Shown here piece after piece: positions 1-5,445 of a DNA stretch of 26,837 nt. The stretch covers positions 1 to 26,837 of the IMG/VR virus record IMGVR_UViG_3300005841_000077; one strand, 5' to 3'. Numbering within the stretch: position 1 is the first letter of the stretch; every line of letters begins with the position of its first letter. The translations under genes and the position numbers were made by a program. The notes under the pieces are model-generated. The model saw nothing but the letters and a program-made list of their open reading frames with translations, was not told the DNA's origin and made no database searches. The stretch is from a virus.

Positions 1-714
1 CAGATCGCGCGCAAATACCTGGCGGCGGCGACGATCGCGAAAGACCTCTCCGGCATTCGGAGCTACTGCCGCTGGTGTCTGCGCGCCAAGCTGCGATACG
101 ACGATCCGACCCTGGAGATTGAATGGCCCAAAAAGACACAGCCGATCCCGCGCGCGCTCAAGGCGCGCGAATTGCGGATGCTCGATCAGATATTGGATAC
201 GCCGCTGCCGATACTGGATATCAAAACACGCCACGTCCGGCAGCGCCACAACCGCGCGATCTTGCTCATGCTCTATTGCGGTCTGCGGATAAGCGAGGTT
301 CCTAGTCTCGACTGGCGCGACGTTGATCTGGATGAGGCGACATTGATCGTCAGGGACGCCAAAGGCGGCAAGGATCGGAGCATTGCGATCCATGGCCGCG
401 TGCTACGCAATCTGGCCGAGACGCCGGAGGATCGGCAGCTCGGGGCGGTCTGCGGAAAGACGAACGGCAAGCCGATCAGCGCCAAGTCCATGCCGCACAT
501 CTTCAGCGATCGGTATCTCGGGGCGTTTGGATTACACATCAGCGCGCACATGCTCCGGCATACATTCGCCGTCCAGCTGCTACGCGCGGGGGCTGATATT
601 CGCACGATCCAAACGTTGCTCGGCCATGCGAGTTTAGAGACGACACAGCGGTATCTGGCCTTAGACTTCGATGATAAAAAACGGGCGATCGACAAGCTGC
701 CGGATAGGTTCTGA
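1..714 (+). CDS. int: Tyrosine site-specific integrase, C-terminal catalytic part (5' end continues at the window's right end)
   Basis: This is the catalytic part of a phage integrase of the XerC/XerD-like tyrosine recombinase family, which would cut and rejoin attP and attB for lysogeny. The frame is open from base 1, so the gene is cut by the window edge; 237 residues are visible. The complete active-site set can be read: Arg in GLRISEV (codon 286-288), Lys in GGKDRS (370-372), His and Arg in HMLRH (547-549, 556-558), His in LLGHAS (625-627) and the nucleophile Tyr in TQRYLA (652-654). The first ~40 residues (ATIAKDLSGIRSYCRW) are the last helices of the core-binding domain. The missing N-terminus matches the reading frame at 26597-26837. 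No downstream gene is co-oriented within 660 bases. Identification as a tyrosine recombinase is firm; its role as the phage integrase is inferred from context. Confidence 0.95.
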   Translation, partial: QIARKYLAAATIAKDLSGIRSYCRWCLRAKLRYDDPTLEIEWPKKTQPIPRALKARELRMLDQILDTPLPILDIKTRHVRQRHNRAILLMLYCGLRISEVPSLDWRDVDLDEATLIVRDAKGGKDRSIAIHGRVLRNLAETPEDRQLGAVCGKTNGKPISAKSMPHIFSDRYLGAFGLHISAHMLRHTFAVQLLRAGADIRTIQTLLGHASLETTQRYLALDFDDKKRAIDKLPDRF

Positions 715-986
715 CGATCTAATCCCTGTTCCCCAGCCAGTGATTATCCTGATGTTCTGGCGCAAGAGTCGCGGTTCCCCAGCCGCTGCTCCCTGATTGC
801 GGCGCGATTCGTGCGCCGCTCGATCGCGCGCGGCGGATTCGCCAAAGTCTTACATACTCTTAACGTATGTAGCACAAAATTGCGTTTATCATGTTGGTAA
901 GGTGCTGCCGGAAGGTGGCGCATGCCATAGCGGTTTCGCGATCGTCTTAGCGGATCGGCGCGAAACCGACCAATACGAACGCCCGG
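715..986. other. Intergenic region after the integrase; attP/operator candidate
   Basis: I see no convincing gene in these 272 bases. They hold an 11-base direct repeat GTTCCCCAGCC at 728-738 and 774-784, a 7-bp-arm hairpin at 799-805/813-819, a 7-bp inverted repeat TACATAC/GTATGTA at 851-857/865-871 next to an AT-rich stretch (about 868-900), and a 10-bp inverted repeat at 931-940/959-968. Repeats and an AT-rich core next to int are what attP regions of tyrosine integrases usually look like, so this is the best attP candidate, but the core cannot be named without the bacterial attB. Confidence 0.4.
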
Positions 987-1031
987 TTATGCAGTCACTA
1001 ACGATGGCTCTGCATGGCCGGGCGTTCGTAT
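973..1031. repeat. Long inverted repeat at the 3' end of the HTH gene
   Basis: Perfect 14-base arms at 973-986 and 1018-1031 continue inward with two G-T pairs and six further pairs (TGCAG-type), giving a stem of about 22 bp with a 15-base loop at 995-1009. The hairpin spans the stop codon of the leftward HTH gene (987-989). Neither side is followed by a T run, so it is not a classical intrinsic terminator. It could slow transcription between the convergent integrase and HTH genes or be a protein-binding site in the attachment region. Confidence 0.6.
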
Positions 1032-1238
1032 GTCTGTGCGATTATAACCCTCCGATGCGCCCGCGTCACGCCCGGCTTGTAGGAACGCCTCGATCGCTTC
1101 TTTCGTGATGCGCCGCCGCGCGCCAACGCGTATCCACGCCAGCCCGCGCCGGTTCATCCAGTCATACACGGTCGGCAGCGTGACATCAAACATATCCGCC
1201 ACTTCTTTGATCGTGTAGAAGTCCTTCTCCAGTTTCAT
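987..1238 (-). CDS. Excisionase/MerR-type helix-turn-helix DNA-binding protein
   Basis: An 83-residue protein whose first ~55 residues are a typical excisionase-family winged HTH: FYTIKEVADMF, then TLPTVYDWMNRRGL, then the basic WIRVGARRRITKEAIEAFL. Proteins of this fold act as phage excisionases or as small repressors/activators. The start at 1238 has a good ribosome site (GAGGAG ending 8 bases upstream). It is transcribed leftward from its own promoter (-35 TTGACA at 1299-1294, -10 TATGAT at 1276-1271), divergent from the small genes starting at 1376, and points at the integrase. Position beside int suggests Xis or a lysogeny-switch regulator; which of the two cannot be told from sequence. 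The C-terminal ~25 residues look disordered and overlap a strong hairpin. Confidence 0.85.
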   Translation of the reverse strand: MKLEKDFYTIKEVADMFDVTLPTVYDWMNRRGLAWIRVGARRRITKEAIEAFLQAGRDAGASEGYNRTDIRTPGHAEPSLVTA

Positions 1239-1270
1239 CGGTTAATCTCCTCGCATATGTGTGCCCGGAC

Positions 1271-1343
1271 ATCATACGCCGCTTTATGGTTTCTGTCAAT
1301 ACCTAAACTCCCTATTGACAAAAACCATAAGATAGTGTATAAT
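1271..1343. promoter_or_regulatory. Symmetric divergent sigma70-type promoter pair with palindromic operator
   Basis: Rightward: TTGACA at 1315-1320, 17-base spacer, TATAAT at 1338-1343. Leftward: TTGACA (complement of 1294-1299), 17-base spacer, TATGAT (complement of 1271-1276). Both -35 boxes are embedded in one inverted repeat with 17-base arms (1285-1301 and 1313-1329, one mismatch) around an 11-base centre. A factor bound to the palindrome would cover both -35 boxes, so this looks like the switch controlling the leftward HTH gene and the rightward small-gene operon. Confidence 0.85.
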
Positions 1344-1375
1344 TCCATTAAGAAGTTAGGCAAGGACACACGATC

Positions 1376-1582
1376 ATGACCCGCAACCAGGCCCGCACCA
1401 TCCAGCACATCGAAGCCGCACACGAAGCGCAGCGCTTCACGGCCAGCCAGGCCAGCCGGGCGGCGACGGTCGCAGCGCTTAAGGCGGCGGCATTGGAGCG
1501 CGCGGGTGAGCTTGCCTTACTGGCGCGGTTCCAAGAGAGCAAGCGCGTGCTTGCCCTGAATTACTTTGTAGAGGAGGTCTAA
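1376..1582 (+). CDS. Small alanine-rich helical protein, unknown function
   Basis: A 68-residue protein rich in Ala, Arg, Gln and Glu, predicted by eye to be almost entirely helical (QASRAATVAALKAAALERAG); no membrane segment, no cysteines. It is the first gene behind the rightward promoter with TATAAT at 1338-1343, so transcription would start about 25 bases before the ATG. The ribosome site is weak (AAGG about 11 bases upstream). The stop codon overlaps the ATG of the next gene (TAATG), so the two are translationally coupled. I do not recognise a family; a small early regulator or DNA-mimic-type protein are possibilities, but nothing proves either. Confidence 0.6.
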   Translation: MTRNQARTIQHIEAAHEAQRFTASQASRAATVAALKAAALERAGELALLARFQESKRVLALNYFVEEV

Positions 1583-1707
1583 TGTCCACCACGCCCGCCC
1601 GCCCGCCGCGCTGCGCCGTTTGCCGCCGCCGGCCCGCCGACACGTATGAGGATCGCACACTCCGCCCGCTCTGCGCCGTCTGCTGGCTCAAACAACGTTC
1701 CAAGTAG
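1582..1707 (+). CDS. 41-residue zinc-ribbon mini-protein
   Basis: A very short gene (41 residues) with two CAVC knuckles (CxxC) separated by 18 residues, the pattern of a rubredoxin-like zinc ribbon. It begins at the ATG in TAATG overlapping the previous stop and has a strong ribosome site, GAGGAGG at 1571-1577. The residues around the knuckles are basic (CRRRPAD, KQRSK), fitting nucleic-acid or protein binding. Function unknown; phages often carry such mini-ribbons in early regions. The strong ribosome site, the coupling and the paired CxxC motifs together support a real gene despite its size. Confidence 0.65.
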   Translation: MSTTPARPPRCAVCRRRPADTYEDRTLRPLCAVCWLKQRSK

Positions 1708-1710
1708 CCG

Positions 1711-1716
1711 TATAAT
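1711..1716 (+). promoter_or_regulatory. Possible -10 box (TATAAT) before the 143-residue gene
   Basis: A perfect TATAAT lies 29 bases before the ATG at 1745. No -35 box is visible at the right distance (1688-1693 reads TCAAAC), so an activator or a weak promoter would be needed. Confidence 0.35.
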
Positions 1717-1744
1717 CAGATTGAATACGAAAGTGAGACACACC

Positions 1745-2176
1745 ATGCCAGTCGCCACCACCACACAAGCAGGAAGAGAAGTCCTCACCCCAGCCGCGAA
1801 GAAACTGATCGCCGATCGCGCCGCTCGTGCGCTGAACGCGCCGCAGGATGCGCCGCTGTTCGCTGAGAGCGAACCGGCAGTCGCGCCAGCCAGGCCAGCG
1901 GCGACGTTCACGATCCATGCGCTGATGGATGATTTCCCCTTCGAAGTTTCGTTCAGCGGCACGGCTGACCAGCTGGCCGCAACCGTTCAGCGGCTGCGCG
2001 ACCTCGGCGCCGTACCGCCGACGCAAGCGGCCCGCGCCGCGGTGGAGGCCGAGAAAGAGCGCAGCGCGCCGGTGTGCGAGTTTCACGGCCCAATGAAAGA
2101 GTCGAGCAAGCGGCCGGGTACATTCTACTGCCCGGCGAAAATGGGGAATGGCGAGTATTGCAAGAGCAAGGGGTAG
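1745..2176 (+). CDS. Hypothetical protein with C-terminal zinc-finger-like motif
   Basis: 143 residues from the ATG at 1745, chosen because a TATAAT and an AT-rich leader precede it and the upstream in-frame codons overlap the zinc-ribbon gene. The first ~60 residues are Ala/Pro-rich and probably disordered. Residues ~60-95 (TIHALMDDFPFEVSFSGTA, then DQLAATVQRLRDLGA) look like a small beta-beta-alpha unit. The last ~35 residues carry C-x2-H (CEFH) and two later Cys (FYCPAKMGNGEYCKSK), a C2HC-like zinc site that I recall at the C-terminus of other small early phage proteins. Role unknown; nucleic-acid binding is an inference from the finger. Confidence 0.7.
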   Translation: MPVATTTQAGREVLTPAAKKLIADRAARALNAPQDAPLFAESEPAVAPARPAATFTIHALMDDFPFEVSFSGTADQLAATVQRLRDLGAVPPTQAARAAVEAEKERSAPVCEFHGPMKESSKRPGTFYCPAKMGNGEYCKSKG

Positions 2177-2179
2177 CGC

Positions 2180-2365
2180 ATGGAAACCGAACGTGAAGCG
2201 GCGGCACTCCGCGCCATGCTGGAATTGCTCGATCAGATCGAAGCGCTGATGAATGAAGCGGCCTATTCTGAAACGGCTGAGCGGAAAGTGACCGCGCTGC
2301 GCGCCCAATGGATACGCGAACTAGCGGCGGCCGAGTCGACTCTTGTCTCGCGCTGGATAGCGTAA
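2180..2365 (+). CDS. Small coiled-coil protein, unknown function
   Basis: 61 residues, highly charged and helical (EREAAALRAMLELLDQIEALMNEA, split by a short turn, then AERKVTALRAQWIRELAAAES), consistent with a helical hairpin or coiled coil. No cysteines or membrane segment. The ATG lies three bases after the previous stop, with AGGGG as ribosome site, so it belongs to the same operon. No family recognised. Confidence 0.6.
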   Translation: METEREAAALRAMLELLDQIEALMNEAAYSETAERKVTALRAQWIRELAAAESTLVSRWIA

Positions 2366-2568
2366 CGGTGCTATACTAACCCCGTACCGCGCATGCACGA
2401 CCGCCGATCCAATGGATCGGCGTTCGTGCGTCCAGGCCTGAGCTGCTAACGCCAGTGCTACCACACCCCCGGCGCATGCCCGGCCTGATAGGTACAGTCT
2501 ATCATATCCCTGTTGACCATTATGGTAGACTATGTGTACCACACCTCTGGCGCCCACAGAGACGCGCC
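2366..2568 (+). promoter_or_regulatory. Leader region before the lysis genes: extended -10 box and two hairpins
   Basis: No gene seen. An extended -10 element TGCTATACT lies at 2369-2377, in a GTGCTATACT decamer that recurs at 8268-8277. It is followed by a hairpin with arms 2395-2410 and 2414-2429 (one mismatch, AAT loop) and a second imperfect hairpin, 2497-2506 with 2521-2530, extended by GGTACA (2491-2496) and TGTACC (2535-2540) with a four-base bulge. No T run follows either hairpin. The start of the lysis module transcript with a structured leader is the likeliest reading. Confidence 0.5.
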
Positions 2569-3279
2569 ATGCCCTATTTCATCGATCCGCACACCTATAA
2601 AAGCCCGAACTACGATAACCGTCCATCAGGAACGGTTGTTGACGCGATCGTGATTCATACCACCGAAGGCCGCTGGCCGAGCGATGCAGAATGGCTGTGC
2701 AATCCGGACGCCGGCGTCTCGTGTCACTACGTCATACCGCCAACCGGCGTGATCATCTACCGCCTCGTGCCGGACGGTCGGCGCGCGTGGCATGCCGGCA
2801 CATCGTCCTACGCCGGCCGATCCAATTGGAATAACTTTAGCATTGGCGTCGAAGTCTCTCACATGCAGGGCGATGCGTGGCCAGCTGGCCAGCATGACAT
2901 GCTCGCCAGCCTCTGCCGCAAGCTGATCGACGCATACCCGATCGCAGAGGTGAATATCGCGGCGCATCGGTGGGTTGCGCCCGATCGGAAGATCGATCCG
3001 ACTGACTGGAATGATAGCGACTTCAAGGCCTGGATCGCCAGTCTCTACACGCCGACGATCGTTCGCTACGTCGTGACATCTCCCTGCGCGATACTCACGG
3101 CGCGCGCGGGCGATGCGCCGCCGGCCGCGGGGCCGGACAACGGTCAAACCTGGCTGGACGTTGGCGACATCGTGAACGGCGAATCCCAGCCGGAAAATGG
3201 ATGGCTCTGGATAAGCGACGATGAGTTTAACCCGCCCGGTATTGGGTTCGTGCCGGCCAGTTATGCCGAGCGGCTATGA
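2569..3279 (+). CDS. Endolysin: N-acetylmuramoyl-L-alanine amidase (Amidase_2/PGRP fold) with C-terminal SH3-like region
   Basis: 236 residues. It would cleave the bond between N-acetylmuramic acid and L-alanine in peptidoglycan at the end of infection. Zinc-site and catalytic residues of the Amidase_2 family can be read: His30 in AIVIHTTEG, His133 in IAAHRWVAP, and Lys141 and Asp143 in RKIDPTDW; WHAG (74-77) and IGVEV (92-96) are also typical. Residues ~160-236 (YVVTSPCAILTARAGD to GIGFVPASYAERL) look like a bacterial-SH3-type wall-binding domain. There is no signal peptide, so release needs a holin, for which the gene at 4760 is a candidate. The ATG at 2569 is chosen over upstream ATGs because the family homology begins here. 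Its stop overlaps the next gene (ATGA). Confidence 0.92.
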   Translation: MPYFIDPHTYKSPNYDNRPSGTVVDAIVIHTTEGRWPSDAEWLCNPDAGVSCHYVIPPTGVIIYRLVPDGRRAWHAGTSSYAGRSNWNNFSIGVEVSHMQGDAWPAGQHDMLASLCRKLIDAYPIAEVNIAAHRWVAPDRKIDPTDWNDSDFKAWIASLYTPTIVRYVVTSPCAILTARAGDAPPAAGPDNGQTWLDVGDIVNGESQPENGWLWISDDEFNPPGIGFVPASYAERL

Positions 3280-3950
3280 TACCGTATTACGAAGCCAACG
3301 GCATCACGATCTATCACGGCGACTGCCGCGCGCTGGCGCTGCCGGAGCGGCCCGCGCTCGTGCTGGCCGATCCGCCGTATGGCGCGAATGAGCGAACCGA
3401 CCGCGCGAGTAAAGGGCGCGGCGTTCGTCCTAAATTGCAAGGCGGTATAGCCAGAAGCAAGGATCATGCGCCGGTTGCTGGAGATAATGAGTCCTTCGAT
3501 CCATCGCACCTGTTGGCGCTCAAAACAAAAACAATCCTTTGGGGCGCAAACTATTACGCCGATAAGCTGCCGCCCGCGCGCGGTTGGCTAGTCTGGGACA
3601 AGCGCGACGGCATAACATCGGATGACAACGCCGATTGCGAATTAGCTTGGACGAACACAGACGCGCCCGCGCGATTGTTTGCTCACCTTTGGCGCGGTGT
3701 GTGCCGCGCGTCGGAAGTCGGTCAACTCGTGCTGCATCCTACCCAAAAGCCCGTCGCGCTCATGCGCTGGTGTCTCGCGCGCGCCAAGATCGCGCCCGGC
3801 GCGCTCGTGTACGACCCGTACATGGGGAGCGGGCCGATCGCAAAGGCGTGCAAGCAACTCGGCTATCGCTATATCGGATGTGAGCTGGTGGAAAGTTACT
3901 GCGAAACGGCCGCGCTTGGATTGCAACAAGAAGTAATGGCACTCGCATGA
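3276..3950 (+). CDS. DNA methyltransferase, beta class (N6-adenine or N4-cytosine)
   Basis: 224 residues. The catalytic motif IV DPPYG is at 32-36, and the AdoMet-binding motif I is near the C-terminus (YDPYMGSG, ~179-186, followed by GYRYIGCE), i.e. the beta-class order. HPTQKPVALM (from 154) is a hallmark of this family. It transfers a methyl group from AdoMet to adenine or cytosine; no restriction enzyme is adjacent, so it is an orphan enzyme that may protect phage DNA or mimic a host modification. A separate target-recognition domain is small or absent (residues ~37-90 are the candidate). ATGA overlap with the amidase shows co-translation. The target sequence is unknown; GATC, hugely abundant here, is a testable guess. 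Confidence 0.92.
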   Translation: MIPYYEANGITIYHGDCRALALPERPALVLADPPYGANERTDRASKGRGVRPKLQGGIARSKDHAPVAGDNESFDPSHLLALKTKTILWGANYYADKLPPARGWLVWDKRDGITSDDNADCELAWTNTDAPARLFAHLWRGVCRASEVGQLVLHPTQKPVALMRWCLARAKIAPGALVYDPYMGSGPIAKACKQLGYRYIGCELVESYCETAALGLQQEVMALA

Positions 3951-3960
3951 CTGAGGCGCT

Positions 3961-4746
3961 ATGCAAGGCATCGTGTTAACCGATTGCGCCAGCATCGGCT
4001 CTCTGCTCTCGGCCGTGCGCGGGAATAACCTGCCGCTGCTGAAAGTCGTGACCGGATGGGGCTATGCATGGGACGCTACGAGCCGCGCAGAGGTGTGCAA
4101 TGCCATGCCGGAGGTGATTGTTAGAACCGTGAGCGGCGACGGCACGCGCGGCCCGCCGGAGGGCCAGAGCGCGATCTGGTGCGACCCGGGCGCGATCCTG
4201 AACGAGATCGATCCGTGGTACGCATGCCGGCCGGCGATCGCCGTAGAATTAGGCAATGAGCCAAACGGCTATGACAGCTCAGACGACGCGGCCTGGACGT
4301 TTCGCTACTGGTTTCTGGAAACGGCCGCGGCCGTGCGCGTCTCATTCCCGCAGGCGCGCATAATCGCGCCCGGGCTGATCGAGGCGCGCCAGTCGGAGTG
4401 GTGGGCTATATGCCAGGATGCATTCGAGACAGCCGACGCGATCGGCTTTCACGCCTATGCGTATCACGACGCGGATGATACCGGGCAGCTCGGCCGCGCG
4501 CTTTCCGATCTGGCGCTGTTCTTTCCGAATACGCCATGGGTATTGACCGAATACGGCATTAACGACGCAGCGACCGCGCCAGAGACGAAGGCCACGCGGT
4601 ACGCGGCGCTCCATGCGAAGCTGCCGAGTCAAGTAGCGGCGGCGTGTTGGTATCACTACTGCGAACGTCCGATCGACGATGACCAGGAGTCCTACGCGCT
4701 GCCGCCGGAGGCGCTACCGTATTTGTACGCCGGCGGCACGCTCTAA
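3961..4746 (+). CDS. Glycoside-hydrolase-like TIM-barrel protein (clan GH-A type)
   Basis: 261 residues. Two motifs at the right spacing mark a retaining glycosidase of the clan A barrel type: AVELGNEPNGY with Glu100 as acid/base, and WVLTEYGIND with Glu197 as nucleophile, with IGFHAYAYHD (161-170) on the strand between. There is no signal peptide. It lies 10 bases after the methyltransferase and 13 bases before a holin-like gene, inside what looks like the lysis module, so it may cut host wall or sheath polysaccharide together with the amidase. The N-terminal ~90 residues (VLTDCASIGSLL, KVVTGWGYAW) fit the first barrel strands. The substrate is unknown. A tail-associated depolymerase is less likely given its position. 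Confidence 0.8.
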   Translation: MQGIVLTDCASIGSLLSAVRGNNLPLLKVVTGWGYAWDATSRAEVCNAMPEVIVRTVSGDGTRGPPEGQSAIWCDPGAILNEIDPWYACRPAIAVELGNEPNGYDSSDDAAWTFRYWFLETAAAVRVSFPQARIIAPGLIEARQSEWWAICQDAFETADAIGFHAYAYHDADDTGQLGRALSDLALFFPNTPWVLTEYGINDAATAPETKATRYAALHAKLPSQVAAACWYHYCERPIDDDQESYALPPEALPYLYAGGTL

Positions 4747-4759
4747 AAGGGAGATGACT

Positions 4760-4933
4760 ATGCCAGACACAATCAGAAGCGCGCACGCCGTATTCACGCT
4801 CATCGCGATCGGCATCCTTGTCGGCCTGGGCTGGGCGCTTGTCCATATGGCGGTGCAATGGCCGGCCGGGCGGATCGCGGGCGCGGCCGCGGTGATCTGC
4901 CTGTTGCTGCTGATCATTGCCTGGCTGGTCTAG
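4760..4933 (+). CDS. Holin candidate: 57-residue protein with two membrane helices
   Basis: 57 residues from ATG 4760, chosen over ATG 4754 because the ribosome site AAAGGGAG (4746-4753) is correctly spaced only for 4760. Two hydrophobic helices, about residues 9-28 (VFTLIAIGILVGLGWALVHM) and 38-57 (AGAAAVICLLLLIIAWLV), are joined by a short loop. Size, topology and position directly behind amidase and glycosidase genes are those of a class II-like holin, which would permeabilise the membrane to free the endolysin. Holins are not recognisable by motif, so the function is inferred from context. Confidence 0.7.
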   Translation: MPDTIRSAHAVFTLIAIGILVGLGWALVHMAVQWPAGRIAGAAAVICLLLLIIAWLV

Positions 4934-4943
4934 ACGAATAGCG

Positions 4944-4984
4944 CAGAATGGCGCGCATGAGGTCATGGGAGCCATTTTGCGCGG
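4944..4984. repeat. Inverted repeat between lysis module and terminase
   Basis: GCGCAGAATGGC and GCCATTTTGCGC form 12-bp arms with one mismatch around an 18-base loop, in the 89-base gap between the holin and small terminase genes. No T run follows, so it may be a weak terminator, an mRNA-stabilising hairpin, or a packaging-related site just upstream of the terminase genes. Positions are approximate to a few bases. Confidence 0.4.
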
Positions 4985-5022
4985 TCTAGCGCGCTGCTAT
5001 CTGCGGAATAGCAAGGGAGATC

Positions 5023-5445
5023 ATGGGACGTGTCGCGACAGCGCCCGCTATTAAAGCAAAGGCGATCGCCGATCTGATGAACGGCGATCAGCCCGCGATC
5101 GTCGCAGAGCGCTACAAGATTGCAAGCGACACGGTACGCCAATGGAAACGCCGCCTTGTCACACCGGATGTCACGCAACCTGTGACAGCGCCTGTGACGC
5201 GCCAGCCGGCGATCGAGCGCGCCCAATTAGACATCGCAGCGCTCGTGTTAGATAATCTGCGGGCGAAACTGATCGCCACACAAAAGATAGCAGAGCATGT
5301 CACTACAGAAACATGGCTCGCAAAACAAAACGCCGCCGACGTGGCGACACTATTTGAAACGATCGATCGCGCTGCCGTCGCTATCCTCGATCGCATGGCC
5401 AGAGGATCGCGCACAGACGACAGCGACGGCAGCGCCGGCGACTAG
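5023..5445 (+). CDS. terS: Terminase small subunit (predicted)
   Basis: 140 residues. Residues ~7-45 form a helix-turn-helix (KAKAIADLMNGDQPAIVAERYKI, split around ASDTVRQWKRRL) like those small terminase subunits use to recognise packaging sites; a Thr/Pro/Val-rich linker follows (~47-62), then a long helical segment (ERAQLDIAALVLDNLRAKLI onward) suited to ring oligomerisation. The ribosome site is AAGGGAG. It sits directly before the large terminase gene and overlaps it in another frame by about 149 bases. Assignment rests on HTH plus position; the sequence itself is not diagnostic. Confidence 0.75.
   Translation: MGRVATAPAIKAKAIADLMNGDQPAIVAERYKIASDTVRQWKRRLVTPDVTQPVTAPVTRQPAIERAQLDIAALVLDNLRAKLIATQKIAEHVTTETWLAKQNAADVATLFETIDRAAVAILDRMARGSRTDDSDGSAGD

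Noticed and set aside
797-1108. Rightward open frame of 103 codons after the integrase
   Set aside because: It runs through several hairpins and antisense to the clearly real HTH gene; composition is not protein-like.
1235-1423. Leftward open frame of 62 codons across the divergent promoter
   Set aside because: It covers both promoters and the palindrome, has no ribosome site, and its sequence has no protein-like pattern.
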